Assembly: GCF_004216905.1 (NCBI RefSeq)
Contig: NZ_SGXJ01000003.1
Coordinates: forward strand, 372,001-436,000
Source of the DNA: Kribbella sp. VKM Ac-2569
GTDB taxonomy: Bacteria; Actinomycetota; Actinomycetes; Propionibacteriales; Kribbellaceae
Length of the DNA: 64,000 nt
Reading direction: 5' to 3'
Positions 29,526 through 38,139 of the stretch are shown piece by piece. A program made the translations under genes and the position numbers. Each line of letters begins with the position of its first letter. Position 1 is the first letter of the stretch. The notes beneath the pieces are model-generated. The model searched no databases, had not been told where the DNA came from, and worked only from the letters and a program-made list of their open reading frames with translations.

Positions 29526-30413
29526 CTAACCGTCGACTGTGATCAGGTCTATGCCTGCCGACTCGGCGGCGACTTCCTCCACCGAGCGAGTCGGGAGCGG
29601 CGGGGGTGTGCCGCCCCAGGCCGGGCAGATGGGCTTGTGGTCACACCAGTCGCACAGCGGACCTGGGCTGGGGCGCCAGTCGCCTGAATCGAGGGCCCTG
29701 GTGATCGCGACCCAGAGTGCGGAGACCTTGCGTTCGCAGGCGCGCAGGTCGGCCTCGTCGGGGACGTAGCGGACGATCTCGCCGTTGCCCAGATAGACCA
29801 GTTGCAGCATCGCCGGCACCACGCCGCGCAGCTTCCACAGCACCAGCGCGTAGAACTTCATCTGGAACAGCGCCTTCGCCTCGAAGAACTCCGAGGGCGA
29901 ACGACCGGTCTTGTAGTCGACCACCCGGATCTCTCCGGTCGGCGCGACGTCGAGGCGGTCGACGTACCCCCGCAGCACCAGACCGGAGTCCAACGCGGTC
30001 TCGACGTACAGCTCCCGCTCGGCGGGCTCCAGCGCGTTCGGGTCTTCGAGTGCGAAGTACTTGCCGAGCAGTTGGTGCGCCTCGGCCAGCCACTTCGCCA
30101 GCTCCTCGCCGTTCGCGTCCTCGGCGAACAGCTCCGCGACCTCCGGCTCCTCCTCCAGCAGTCGTTGCCACTGCGGCTCGAGCATCTGCGCCGCCTGCTC
30201 CAGCGTCCGCTCGCCGCGCGGCAGATCGAACAGCCGCTCCAGCACCGCATGCACGACGGTCCCGCGGACCGCGGCCGCCGACGGCTTCTCCGGCAGGCGG
30301 TCGACGACTCGGAACCGGTACTTCAGCGGGCAGCTCATGAAGTCCGCGGCCCGGGACGGCGACAACGCCCCACGCGGATGCACGTGCGGATCGACAGCAG
30401 CTGCAGCGCTCAT
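29526..30413 (-). CDS. RecB-family PD-(D/E)XK nuclease with Fe-S cysteines
   Basis: A 295-residue exonuclease-like protein (Rv2119-type). Catalytic residues fit the RecB family: His55 in GTVVHAVLE, Asp152 in GYVDRLD, and Asp166/Lys168 in VVDYKTG. One Cys near the N-terminus (Cys28 in MSCPLKYRF) and three near the C-terminus (Cys254, Cys257, Cys263 in CDWCDHKPIC) match the Cas4/AddB-type [4Fe-4S] arrangement. The start is MSAAAAVD. The role, probably in DNA end processing, is inferred. The gene usually lies near trmI and mpa in actinobacteria, as here. Confidence 0.9.
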   Translation of the reverse strand: MSAAAAVDPHVHPRGALSPSRAADFMSCPLKYRFRVVDRLPEKPSAAAVRGTVVHAVLERLFDLPRGERTLEQAAQMLEPQWQRLLEEEPEVAELFAEDANGEELAKWLAEAHQLLGKYFALEDPNALEPAERELYVETALDSGLVLRGYVDRLDVAPTGEIRVVDYKTGRSPSEFFEAKALFQMKFYALVLWKLRGVVPAMLQLVYLGNGEIVRYVPDEADLRACERKVSALWVAITRALDSGDWRPSPGPLCDWCDHKPICPAWGGTPPPLPTRSVEEVAAESAGIDLITVDG

Positions 30414-30542
30414 GTCCCAAACCCTAGGCACAACCACCGACAGTTCGCCCGCACCCCACCCCGAGCCTGTGGAAAACCGCTTCACAGGAAACTCCCAGCA
30501 GACTCACGGCCGCCCTGCGGGCCGCGTTGTCATGCTCGATGC

Positions 30543-31334
30543 ATGACGCCACCGAAGCAGCCTCCTCCGAACCACGACCGCGGTCTCGAGTACGACCTCG
30601 CAACCCTGCACCGCCGCCGCTTCCTCGGCCTGTTCACGGCCGCGGGCCTCGCCGCGGTGGCCGGCTGCGCGACGGACGACAGTACGACGACGACCGCTGC
30701 GTCCACGGACGTGGACGAGATCCCGCAGGAGACCGGCGGCCCGTACCCGGGCGACGGCTCGAACGGGCCCAACGTCCTCACCCAGTCCGGCATCGTCCGC
30801 AGCGACATCACCAAGTCGTTCGGCTCCGCGTCCGGCGTCGCCACCGGCGTACCGCTGACCGTCGAGCTCACCGTCGTCGACGCCGACCAGGACAAGGCCC
30901 TCGAAGGCGCCGCCGTCTACCTGTGGCACTGCGACGCCCAGGGCCGGTACTCGCTGTACTCCGACGGCGTCACGAACGAGAACTACCTCCGCGGCGTCCA
31001 GGCCGCGGACGGCTCCGGCAAGGTCACCTTCACGACGATCTTCCCGGCCGCGTACATGGGCCGCTGGCCGCACATCCACTTCGAGGTCTACGCCTCCACC
31101 GCCGAGGCCACCAAGGCCGGCCAGATCACCCGTACGTCGCAGCTCGCCCTCCCGAAGGACGTCTGCAGCACCGTCTACGCCACTGACGGGTACGACGGCA
31201 GCGCGCAGAACCTCAGCCAGACGTCGCTGGAGAACGACAACGTGTTCGGCGACGACGCCGGCGTACACCAGCTCGCGACCGTCACCGGAGACGTTTCCGG
31301 CGGGTACGTCGCCACGCTGACGGTGGGTGTGTAG
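30543..31334 (+). CDS. extracytoplasmic intradiol ring-cleavage dioxygenase-like protein
   Basis: A 263-residue protein related to the beta subunit of protocatechuate 3,4-dioxygenase. The N-terminus has a twin-arginine pattern (RRRFLGL at 24-30) and a lipobox VAGC with Cys42, so it is probably a Tat-exported lipoprotein. The iron ligands are present: Tyr136 or Tyr139 (RYSLYS), Tyr171, His177 and His179 (RWPHIHFEVY). Exported dioxygenase-like proteins of this kind are widespread, but their substrate is mostly unknown. It is divergent from the RecB-type nuclease gene. Confidence 0.88.
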   Translation: MTPPKQPPPNHDRGLEYDLATLHRRRFLGLFTAAGLAAVAGCATDDSTTTTAASTDVDEIPQETGGPYPGDGSNGPNVLTQSGIVRSDITKSFGSASGVATGVPLTVELTVVDADQDKALEGAAVYLWHCDAQGRYSLYSDGVTNENYLRGVQAADGSGKVTFTTIFPAAYMGRWPHIHFEVYASTAEATKAGQITRTSQLALPKDVCSTVYATDGYDGSAQNLSQTSLENDNVFGDDAGVHQLATVTGDVSGGYVATLTVGV

Positions 31335-31369
31335 CAGCGAGTTAACACCGGCCCAGTAGCGTTGGGTTG

Positions 31370-32524
31370 ATGCCAGACTCGCGTGACCCTCAGAACCCCG
31401 CCCAGCCGGCCGGTCCACCACCGCCCGGAACGTGGGTGCTGGGGCGCGTCCGCGGCATCCGGCTGACCATGCGTTTCACCTGGCTGCCGGTGGCGATGCT
31501 GCTCGCGATCGGCTTCGCCGCGATCATCGGCCAGCAGTTCCCGGAGCTCGGCAACTGGCGGTACGTCGCCGCGTTCGCCTTCGTGATCGCGTTCACGGTG
31601 TCGATCCTGATCCACGAGCTGGCGCACGCGCTGATGGCGATGCGGTTCGGCATCGGCGTCTCGGAGATCAACCTCGGTTTCTTCGCGGCCGGCACGCACA
31701 TCGAAGGTGAGCGGAAGTCACCGCTCGAGGAGTTCGCGGTCTCGGTCGTCGGCCCGATCGCGTCCCTGATCGTCGGCGGCCTCGCCTACCTCGGGTCTCG
31801 CGCCTTCGACGAGGGCGTCGGGTACGTCGCCCTGTGGGAGCTCGGCGTCGCGAACCTGATCGTCGGCGTCACGAACCTGCTGCCCGGCCTGCCGCTGGAC
31901 GGCGGCTGGGTGCTGCGGGCGATCGTCTGGAAGTTCACCGGCAACATGCACACCGGCACGATCGCGGCCGCGTGGGCCGGGCGGATTCTCGCGATGGCGG
32001 TGCTGGCGCTCCCGGTGCTGCTCGAGGAGATCTGGGACCGGCCACCGTCGATGATCGACTTCCTCATCGCCCTGCTGGTCGGCTTCTTCCTCTGGTCCGG
32101 CTCGACCGCGTCCCTCATGCAGGCCCGGCTGCGGCGCAAGCTGCCCGCCCTCCAGGTCCGGACGATGGCCCGCCGCGCCATCGCCGTACATTCCGGTACG
32201 CCCCTGGCTGAGGCCGTCCGGCTCGCCGGCGAAGCGCACGCCGGCGCGGTCGTAGTGATCGACGGCGACGGCAAGCCGCACGCCCTGGTGTCCGAGACCG
32301 CGGTCGCCGCGGTCGCCCCGAACCAGCGCCCGTGGACCACGGTCAGCGAGGTCTCCACCCGGATCGGCGCGGGCCACATCATCGGCGTCAACGACACCGG
32401 CGAGGAGATCCTCGCCACACTCCGTGAGCACCCGTCCTCGGAGTACCTGGTCCTGGACGCCGACGGCGGCGTGTACGGCGTCCTCGCGACCGCCGACGTA
32501 GAACGCGCTTTCCGCGGCCGCTGA
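31370..32524 (+). CDS. site-2 protease (M50) with C-terminal CBS domains
   Basis: A 384-residue intramembrane metalloprotease. The zinc site HELAHA is at residues 82-87 within a transmembrane helix, and the third ligand Asp177 is in GLPLDGGW. About six helices end near residue 250, followed by a cytosolic pair of CBS-like segments (VRTMARRAIAVHSGTPLAE and VSEVSTRIGAG). The CBS pair may sense adenine nucleotides. TAGCGT lies seven bases before the ATG, so the mRNA may be leaderless. The substrate, perhaps an anti-sigma factor, is not known. Confidence 0.9.
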   Translation: MPDSRDPQNPAQPAGPPPPGTWVLGRVRGIRLTMRFTWLPVAMLLAIGFAAIIGQQFPELGNWRYVAAFAFVIAFTVSILIHELAHALMAMRFGIGVSEINLGFFAAGTHIEGERKSPLEEFAVSVVGPIASLIVGGLAYLGSRAFDEGVGYVALWELGVANLIVGVTNLLPGLPLDGGWVLRAIVWKFTGNMHTGTIAAAWAGRILAMAVLALPVLLEEIWDRPPSMIDFLIALLVGFFLWSGSTASLMQARLRRKLPALQVRTMARRAIAVHSGTPLAEAVRLAGEAHAGAVVVIDGDGKPHALVSETAVAAVAPNQRPWTTVSEVSTRIGAGHIIGVNDTGEEILATLREHPSSEYLVLDADGGVYGVLATADVERAFRGR

Positions 32525-32564
32525 TTCTTCGGTTCCGGTGACCGAAAGTTAAGGTGAGCGCCTT

Positions 32565-33515
32565 ATGGCTGACTTGCGCGACTTTCCCGACCAGGCGTTC
32601 TCCGGAGTCCATCACGGACCCCTGCAGGAGGGCGAGTGGATCACCCTGCAGGACTCCAAGGGCCGCCGGCACTCGGTCAAGCTGGAGCGCGGGAAGACCT
32701 TCCACACCACCAAGGGCGGGATCGAGCACGACCAGCTGATCGACGGCCCGGACGCCGTGGTGATCAGGTCCAAGGGCAACGTCGAGTACCTCGCGCTGCG
32801 GCCGCTGATGGCCGACTACTCGGTCTCGATGCCGCGCGGCGCCGCCGTGATCTACCCGAAGGACACCGCGCAGATCGTCACGATGGCCGACATCTTCCCG
32901 GGCGCGAAGGTGGTCGAGGCCGGCGCCGGTTCCGGCGCGCTGACCACCGCGCTGCTGCGGGCGGTCGGGATCCAGGGCCAGGTGATCTCGTTCGAGCGCC
33001 GCGAGGACTTCGCCGAGGTCGCGCGGAAGAATGTGACCGGTTTCTTCGGCGGCGAGCATCCGGCCTGGCGCCTCGAGGTGGGCGACCTGGTGGAGAAGCT
33101 GAACGAGCAGGACGTCGACCGTGTCATCCTCGACATGCTGGCGCCGTGGGAGTGCGTTGACGCGGTCGCTGAGGCACTTTCACCTGGTGGTGTGTTCTGT
33201 GCCTATGTGGCTACTACAACGCAGCTGAGCCGTGTTGTGGAGACGCTGAGGGCACACGGCGAATTCACCGAGCCGCGCGCGTGGGAGTCACTCGTGCGAG
33301 ACTGGCATGTAGAGGGTCTCGCCGTCCGTCCGGGCCACCGGATGCAAGGACACACGGCCTTCCTGGTCACCGCCCGGAGGATGGCGCACGGGGTGCAGGC
33401 ACCCCGGAAGAAGCGTCGTCCGGCACCGGGCGCCTACGGCGACGACTACGCCGGACCGCGCCGTGCGGAGCCGTCGTCCGAAGCATCTGCAGAAACTTCC
33501 GGCGACATGCCGTAG
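32565..33515 (+). CDS. trmI: tRNA (adenine-58-N1)-methyltransferase TrmI
   Basis: Methylates N1 of adenine 58 in the T-loop of tRNAs using SAM. The 316-residue protein has an N-terminal beta-barrel (GEWITLQDSKGRRHSVKLERG) and a Rossmann methyltransferase domain with VVEAGAGSGALTTALL as the SAM site. QIVTMADIFPGAKVVE is the standard TrmI signature. The C-terminal ~45 residues are a basic, probably disordered tail (APRKKRRPAPGAYGDDY). It lies upstream of mpa, a gene order conserved in actinobacteria. Confidence 0.95.
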   Translation: MADLRDFPDQAFSGVHHGPLQEGEWITLQDSKGRRHSVKLERGKTFHTTKGGIEHDQLIDGPDAVVIRSKGNVEYLALRPLMADYSVSMPRGAAVIYPKDTAQIVTMADIFPGAKVVEAGAGSGALTTALLRAVGIQGQVISFERREDFAEVARKNVTGFFGGEHPAWRLEVGDLVEKLNEQDVDRVILDMLAPWECVDAVAEALSPGGVFCAYVATTTQLSRVVETLRAHGEFTEPRAWESLVRDWHVEGLAVRPGHRMQGHTAFLVTARRMAHGVQAPRKKRRPAPGAYGDDYAGPRRAEPSSEASAETSGDMP

Positions 33516-33557
33516 GCAACGGACTCCATCCGCAACCGACACGTGATGGGATTCAGC

Positions 33558-33585
33558 TTGCCCGGCGAGGTTTTCTGGGTAAGGT
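33558..33585 (+). promoter_or_regulatory. putative promoter for mpa
   Basis: TTGCCC (33558-33563) and TAAGGT (33580-33585) are 16 bases apart, ending about 37 bases before the mpa start. The arrangement suits a housekeeping sigma-70-type promoter giving a leader of about 30 bases. This is a consensus reading only. Confidence 0.5.
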
Positions 33586-33621
33586 CCATAGGGTCGAGCC
33601 CCACATGGTGAGGTGATGATC

Positions 33622-35361
33622 GTGGCTGGAGACGAGAGTCCTACCGCGGCAGAACTGCGTAACCAGGTCCGGTACCTGGAAGCCGAAGTCGCGGCGTTGC
33701 GACGTCGGCTGCTCGAGCACCCGGCGGACAGCCGGTCGCTCGAGAGCAGACTGTCCGAAACCCAGGCCTCCTTGGCGAGTGTCACCGCTCAGAACGAGCG
33801 GCTGGCGGACACGCTGCGGGAGGCGCGAGAGAAGATCATCGCCCTGAAGGAGGAAGTCGACCGGCTGGCGCAACCGCCGTCCGGATTCGGCACCTTCCTC
33901 GGACGGAACGAAGACGACACGCTCGACGTGTTCACCGGCGGCCGGAAACTCCGGGTCGCGGCGAGCCCGTCGGTGGACCTGGACGCGCTCAAGCTCGGCC
34001 AGGAACTCATGCTGAACGAAGCACTCAACGTGGTCGAGGCCTGTGACTTCGAGGTCGTCGGCGACGTGGTGATGCTCAAGGAGCTGCTCGCCGACGGCGA
34101 GCGGGCACTGGTGATCGCGCAGGCCGACGAGGAGCGCGTGGTGCGACTCGCGTCGCCGCTGCTCGACGTACCCCTGCGCGCCGGTGACTCGCTGTTGCTC
34201 GAGGCCCGCTCCGGATACGTGTACGAGAAGATCCCGAAGTCCGAGGTCGAGGAGCTGATCCTCGAAGAGGTCCCGGACATCGACTACACCCAGATCGGCG
34301 GCCTGTCCGGCCAGATCGAGCAGATCCGGGACGCGGTCGAGCTGCCGTACCTGCACAAGGACCTGTTCCTCGAGCACGAGCTCAAGCCGCCGAAGGGCGT
34401 GCTGCTCTACGGCCCGCCGGGGTGCGGCAAGACGCTGATCGCGAAGGCGGTCGCGAACTCGCTGGCCAAGAAGGTCGCCGAGCGGACCGGGACCGAGGGA
34501 CAGAAGTCGTTCTTCCTGAACATCAAGGGCCCCGAGCTGCTGAACAAGTACGTCGGTGAGACCGAGCGGCACATCCGCCTGGTCTTCCAGCGGGCCCGGG
34601 AGAAGGCTTCCGAGGGCATGCCGGTGATCGTGTTCTTCGACGAGATGGACTCGCTGTTCCGCACCCGCGGATCCGGTGTGTCGTCGGACGTGGAGAACAC
34701 CATCGTCCCGCAGCTGCTGAGCGAGATCGACGGTGTCGAGGGGCTGGAGAACGTCCTCGTCATCGGCGCCTCCAACCGCGAGGACATGATCGACCCGGCG
34801 ATCCTGCGGCCCGGCCGGCTGGACGTGAAGATCAAGATCGAGCGCCCCGACGCCGAGGCGGCCCGGGACATCTTCTCGAAGTACCTGACCGCGAACCTGC
34901 CGCTGCACGTCGACGATCTGGGCGAGTTCAGCGGCGACCGGCAGGGCTGCGTGGACGGGATGATCCAGCGCACGGTCGAGCGGATGTACACCGAGGCCGA
35001 CGAGAACCGCTTCCTCGAGGTCACCTACGCCAACGGTGACAAGGAGGTCCTGTACTTCAAGGACTTCAACTCGGGCGCGATGATCCAGAACATCGTCGAC
35101 CGGGCGAAGAAGATGGCGATCAAGGCGTTCCTGGACGAGAACCAGAAGGGTCTGCGGGTGCAGCACCTGCTGCAGGCCTGCGTGGACGAGTTCAAGGAGA
35201 ACGAGGACCTGCCGAACACCACCAACCCGGACGACTGGGCCCGGATCTCCGGCAAGAAGGGCGAGCGGATCGTCTACATCCGTACGCTCATCTCCGGCAA
35301 GCAGGGCACCGAGCCGGGTCGCTCCATCGACACCGCGACCAACACGGGTCAGTACCTGTAA
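33622..35361 (+). CDS. mpa: proteasome-associated AAA ATPase Mpa/ARC
   Basis: The hexameric unfoldase that recognises Pup and feeds substrates to the 20S proteasome. It has 579 residues: an N-terminal coiled coil (about 8-85) that binds Pup, OB domains (about 85-215), Walker A GPPGCGKT at 264-271, and Walker B VIVFFDEMDSLF. The last residues are GQYL, the docking motif for the proteasome alpha ring. I chose the GTG giving MAGDESPTAAEL, eight bases after GAGG; a GTG and an ATG slightly upstream are too close to that site. The PrcBA genes lie about 5 kb downstream. Confidence 0.96.
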   Translation: MAGDESPTAAELRNQVRYLEAEVAALRRRLLEHPADSRSLESRLSETQASLASVTAQNERLADTLREAREKIIALKEEVDRLAQPPSGFGTFLGRNEDDTLDVFTGGRKLRVAASPSVDLDALKLGQELMLNEALNVVEACDFEVVGDVVMLKELLADGERALVIAQADEERVVRLASPLLDVPLRAGDSLLLEARSGYVYEKIPKSEVEELILEEVPDIDYTQIGGLSGQIEQIRDAVELPYLHKDLFLEHELKPPKGVLLYGPPGCGKTLIAKAVANSLAKKVAERTGTEGQKSFFLNIKGPELLNKYVGETERHIRLVFQRAREKASEGMPVIVFFDEMDSLFRTRGSGVSSDVENTIVPQLLSEIDGVEGLENVLVIGASNREDMIDPAILRPGRLDVKIKIERPDAEAARDIFSKYLTANLPLHVDDLGEFSGDRQGCVDGMIQRTVERMYTEADENRFLEVTYANGDKEVLYFKDFNSGAMIQNIVDRAKKMAIKAFLDENQKGLRVQHLLQACVDEFKENEDLPNTTNPDDWARISGKKGERIVYIRTLISGKQGTEPGRSIDTATNTGQYL

Positions 35362-35375
35362 GCACGCCGTACTGC

Positions 35376-35410
35376 GAACCGCCCCCGGACCGAGCGTCCG
35401 GGGGCGGTTC
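35376..35410 (+). terminator. 15-bp hairpin terminator after mpa
   Basis: GAACCGCCCCCGGAC and GTCCGGGGGCGGTTC form a perfect 15-bp stem with a five-base loop, 15 bases after the mpa stop. No T-run follows, which is common in high-GC actinobacteria. Confidence 0.85.
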
Positions 35411-35498
35411 CGCGTCTCCTGGGGGTAGGGCTAACACCCGGTGGCATCGGGGGGTTTCCCCGATTGGTACGGCGGTTTCGCGGGCCTAACGTGCTGGT

Positions 35499-35837
35499 AT
35501 GGCGACGGACGAGGTGCGGAAGGATCTGCGTGCTGCTGTAGCGGCGCGGCAGGAGCTGGGACCGGAGTACGAGGCCGAGATCATCGACGGCTTCCTTGAG
35601 AAGCTCGACGCGCGTGACCGGCACCGCAGCGCCGGGCGGCTGCCGGAGCCTGCGCCCCGACGGCACCCGAGCCGCGAGACGGATCCGGGTGGGCTCGCGC
35701 TGGCGATCGTGTCGATCGTCGCCGCGATCCCGATCACCGCGATCGCGGCCGGCATGATCGGCCCGTTCGGCGTCGTCATCTGCTGGGCCGGTCTGGTCGC
35801 GATCAACTTCGCCCGGACGATGGCCCGCCGCCGCTAG
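35499..35837 (+). CDS. small membrane protein with two C-terminal helices
   Basis: A 112-residue protein of no recognised family. Residues 1-65 are charged and probably cytosolic (EVRKDLRAAVAARQELGPEYEAEIIDGFLEKL), resembling the N-terminal part of DUF1707-like or integral membrane regulators. Residues 66-86 and 88-104 are two hydrophobic helices (ALAIVSIVAAIPITAIAAGM; GPFGVVICWAGLVAINF), ending in ARTMARRR. TAACGT lies 10 bases before the ATG and may be the -10 box. The stop overlaps the stop of the convergent anti-sigma-like gene by four bases. Confidence 0.7.
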   Translation: MATDEVRKDLRAAVAARQELGPEYEAEIIDGFLEKLDARDRHRSAGRLPEPAPRRHPSRETDPGGLALAIVSIVAAIPITAIAAGMIGPFGVVICWAGLVAINFARTMARRR

Positions 35838-36709
35838 CCGACCGGTACCGGCCGGCCCTGGGCGTCGAAGGCGCGGACCTCGGTCTTGAGTCGCTGACCG
35901 ACCGTGAACTTCCCGTTCGCCTGGACCTCGATATAGGCGAAGCCGCCGTCGACGACGCCGCTTGTCCACGGGCCGGTCTTCCCGCCCAGCACGTAGCGAG
36001 CCTCGACCTTGGCGACGTCCGGATGTGCTCGGTAGAGCCGCCACGCCTGCAGCGTGGTGAGGTCGTTCGTGAAGTCGCCGTCCGTAGTGCCGAGCGCCAC
36101 CAGACCGCGCTGCGCCGTTGCCTCGGTCTGCCAGGCCTTGTCCTCGACGCGTCCGACGGCTCCGACCGCGCCGAGCTTGGCGCTCGGTGGAATGCGCGTC
36201 ATGCAGTACCGGTACCCGAGCTTGGCGGTGGAGGGTGCACCTCCCGACCCGGGCTTGCGACCGCCGCGCGTCACGGTGGGCTGCGCAGTGGCGCGCTTCG
36301 TGTTCAGTGCCAGTGCCACCAGCGCGCTGCTGTCCTTGGTGATGCCCCGGACGTGACGGCTCCAGACGAGCTGGGCGGGACCCCCCTCACCCGGGAACTG
36401 GCAGTCGGCGACGATCTTGGCCACGTCGCCCTGCGGCACCGCGCCGAGGTCGACCCCGACCCTGGCCTCGGGCGAGGCGAGCGATGCCGACGTACCGGCC
36501 GCGCCCGGTTCGTCGGGGGAGTTCTGGGTGACGACCAGCGTGCCGGCGACCACGGCCGCGACGGCTCCGACGCCGACCATCGGGGCGACCCAGTGCCTGG
36601 CCGGGCGGCGGGTGGCGGGGCGGGTACGCTCCATCAGCTGGTTGCGCATCCGGGACCGCTCTGCGGCGCTCAGCGGTGGAACGCGCGGCGGTTCGAGTTC
36701 GGTGTTCAT
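35834..36709 (-). CDS. membrane-anchored protein, putative anti-sigma partner of the ECF factor
   Basis: The 291-residue protein overlaps the sigma-factor stop by four bases (ATGA). Residues 1-43 are cytosolic and basic, 44-62 form one transmembrane helix (MVGVGAVAAVVAGTLVVTQ), and the rest is extracytoplasmic with few recognisable motifs. The layout matches that of the other sigma/partner pair in the window although the sequences differ. No ZAS zinc site is visible. Anti-sigma or sensor function is inferred from coupling. Confidence 0.6.
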   Translation of the reverse strand: MNTELEPPRVPPLSAAERSRMRNQLMERTRPATRRPARHWVAPMVGVGAVAAVVAGTLVVTQNSPDEPGAAGTSASLASPEARVGVDLGAVPQGDVAKIVADCQFPGEGGPAQLVWSRHVRGITKDSSALVALALNTKRATAQPTVTRGGRKPGSGGAPSTAKLGYRYCMTRIPPSAKLGAVGAVGRVEDKAWQTEATAQRGLVALGTTDGDFTNDLTTLQAWRLYRAHPDVAKVEARYVLGGKTGPWTSGVVDGGFAYIEVQANGKFTVGQRLKTEVRAFDAQGRPVPVG

Positions 36710-37326
36710 GAGAGCTCCTCGTTGAGGGCGACCCGGGTGAGCAGGTCGGGGAAACGGCGACGGGTGCGGTGCAGCCGGGCCTTGACGGTCCCGATCGGTA
36801 CGCCGAGGGCTTCCGCCGCCTCGGAGGTGGTCAGTCCGGACCAGACGACGAGCTCGAGCGTCTCGCGTTCGTGCCGGGGGAGCTTCGCGACGGCGCGACG
36901 GATCGCCGACATCCGGAGCTCGTCGTCCAGGCGGCGGACGACGTCCGGCGCATGGTCGTCATCGGGTGCGGGACCGGGCAGGCGATCGACGAGGTTGCGG
37001 AAGCGGTTCGCCGTCCGGGCCAGCGTCCGGCACTCGTTGCCGGCCACGACGAGCAGCCAGCCGCGAGCGCTCGCTCCGGTCAGCGGCCCCGGTGGATTGC
37101 GATCGAACCGTCGCCAGGTGCTGAGGAACGTTGCCTGGACCACGTCGTCGGCGGTGCTCCAGGAGGCGGTCCGCCGGAACGCGAACGCCCGTACGTCGTC
37201 GGCGTACCGGTCGAAGAGCTCGCCGAGGGCGAAGTGGTCCCCAGTGCGCAACCGCTCCCACAGCTCCTGGTCGGTGCCCTCGACGGGCGCCGGATCGCTC
37301 GCTGAACCGGCGCCTGCGGATCCCAT
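36706..37326 (-). CDS. ECF-type RNA polymerase sigma factor
   Basis: An ECF sigma factor of about 206 residues from the ATG giving MGSAGAGSASDPAP; upstream GTG and TTG starts would add 12-21 residues. Region 2 is FDRYADDVRAFAFRRTASWSTADDVVQATFLSTWRRF and region 4 is LPRHERETLELVVWSGLTTSEAAEALGVPIGTVKARLHRTRRR. It is coupled to the membrane partner gene downstream and probably responds to an envelope signal. The regulon is unknown. Confidence 0.9.
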   Translation of the reverse strand: MGSAGAGSASDPAPVEGTDQELWERLRTGDHFALGELFDRYADDVRAFAFRRTASWSTADDVVQATFLSTWRRFDRNPPGPLTGASARGWLLVVAGNECRTLARTANRFRNLVDRLPGPAPDDDHAPDVVRRLDDELRMSAIRRAVAKLPRHERETLELVVWSGLTTSEAAEALGVPIGTVKARLHRTRRRFPDLLTRVALNEELS

Positions 37327-37398
37327 CGACAGGTCCCTATCGTCAGTCAGGATGATCTTCACATCAGGTAGTGACCGCTTGCCTGCCAAGTGGTTGCA

Positions 37399-38139
37399 TC
37401 ACAGCGTGGCGGCGATCTCTGCCAGTCCGGTCGTGACGCCGTCGGGAAGGTTGAGGAGCAGGCCGCGGTGGACGCCGTACCAGGGGGAGAGGCGGGCCCA
37501 GTCCTTGGCGCGTTCGACGAGGTCAGACGTGGGTTGGTAGACCTCGATCACACCGGCGGCGACCGCGTCCGGTGCGCCGTTGAGGGGCCAGCAGAGGTCG
37601 AGGGCGGGGTCGCCGATGACGGCGTCGGTCCAGTCGATGATTCCGGTGATCTGTCCGTCGGTCATGAGGATGTGATCGGGACCGAGGTCGCAATGAATCA
37701 AGGCGGTTCTGACGTTCGCGACGCGGTCCAGCAGCTCGGTCGCTGTGGTCCGGACCTCTGCCGGGAGCAACGGGATGATCTGGTCGCGGCACTCGCCCAG
37801 AAACGCGGTCTTCTCGGCTGTAGCGGTCGCTGCGTCCAATGCGCCGTACGCCACGGCCTCTGCGGTGTCGACCGTGTGCAACGCCTTCAGGAAGGCGCCC
37901 AGCGCTCGGCCTGTCTCGATGCCGCCGTCGGTGAACGGTTCGCCGGGGAGCAGCAGGTGGCGTACGCCGTCCGTTGTCAGCTCAGGTACCGGGACCGGCA
38001 GCGGGAGCTGGGGCGCGAGCCAGGGGAGGAGCGTCGCCTCGGCGAGCAGCCGCGGGCGAACCTGCGGGCGACGCGGTGCCCGATGGATCCACGGCCCGTC
38101 GATCCAGGCGTGGCTGTCCCACCCCTCGAGGATCGTCAT
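37399..38139 (-). CDS. aminoglycoside-phosphotransferase-like kinase
   Basis: A 246-residue APH-fold protein. The catalytic loop is LIHCDLGPDHILM and the metal-binding motif is GIIDWTDAVIGDPALDL, both intact. The N-terminal lobe is short for the family (typically about 300 residues), so the substrate is uncertain; these proteins often phosphorylate small hydroxylated metabolites rather than antibiotics. The ATG overlaps the stop of the upstream NUDIX gene (ATGA), so the two form a transcription unit. Confidence 0.82.
   Translation of the reverse strand: MTILEGWDSHAWIDGPWIHRAPRRPQVRPRLLAEATLLPWLAPQLPLPVPVPELTTDGVRHLLLPGEPFTDGGIETGRALGAFLKALHTVDTAEAVAYGALDAATATAEKTAFLGECRDQIIPLLPAEVRTTATELLDRVANVRTALIHCDLGPDHILMTDGQITGIIDWTDAVIGDPALDLCWPLNGAPDAVAAGVIEVYQPTSDLVERAKDWARLSPWYGVHRGLLLNLPDGVTTGLAEIAATL

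Noticed and set aside
26298..29687. Very long open frame on the plus strand opposite the ABC exporter genes
   Set aside because: It is a GC-rich shadow: highly repetitive Arg/Asp/Gly/Gln composition with no family motif, while the minus strand encodes clear FtsX-permease and ATPase proteins.
37399..38139. Antibiotic resistance aminoglycoside kinase
   Set aside because: The APH catalytic motifs are present but the protein is short and coupled to a NUDIX gene; there is no resistance-cassette context, so a metabolic kinase is more likely.
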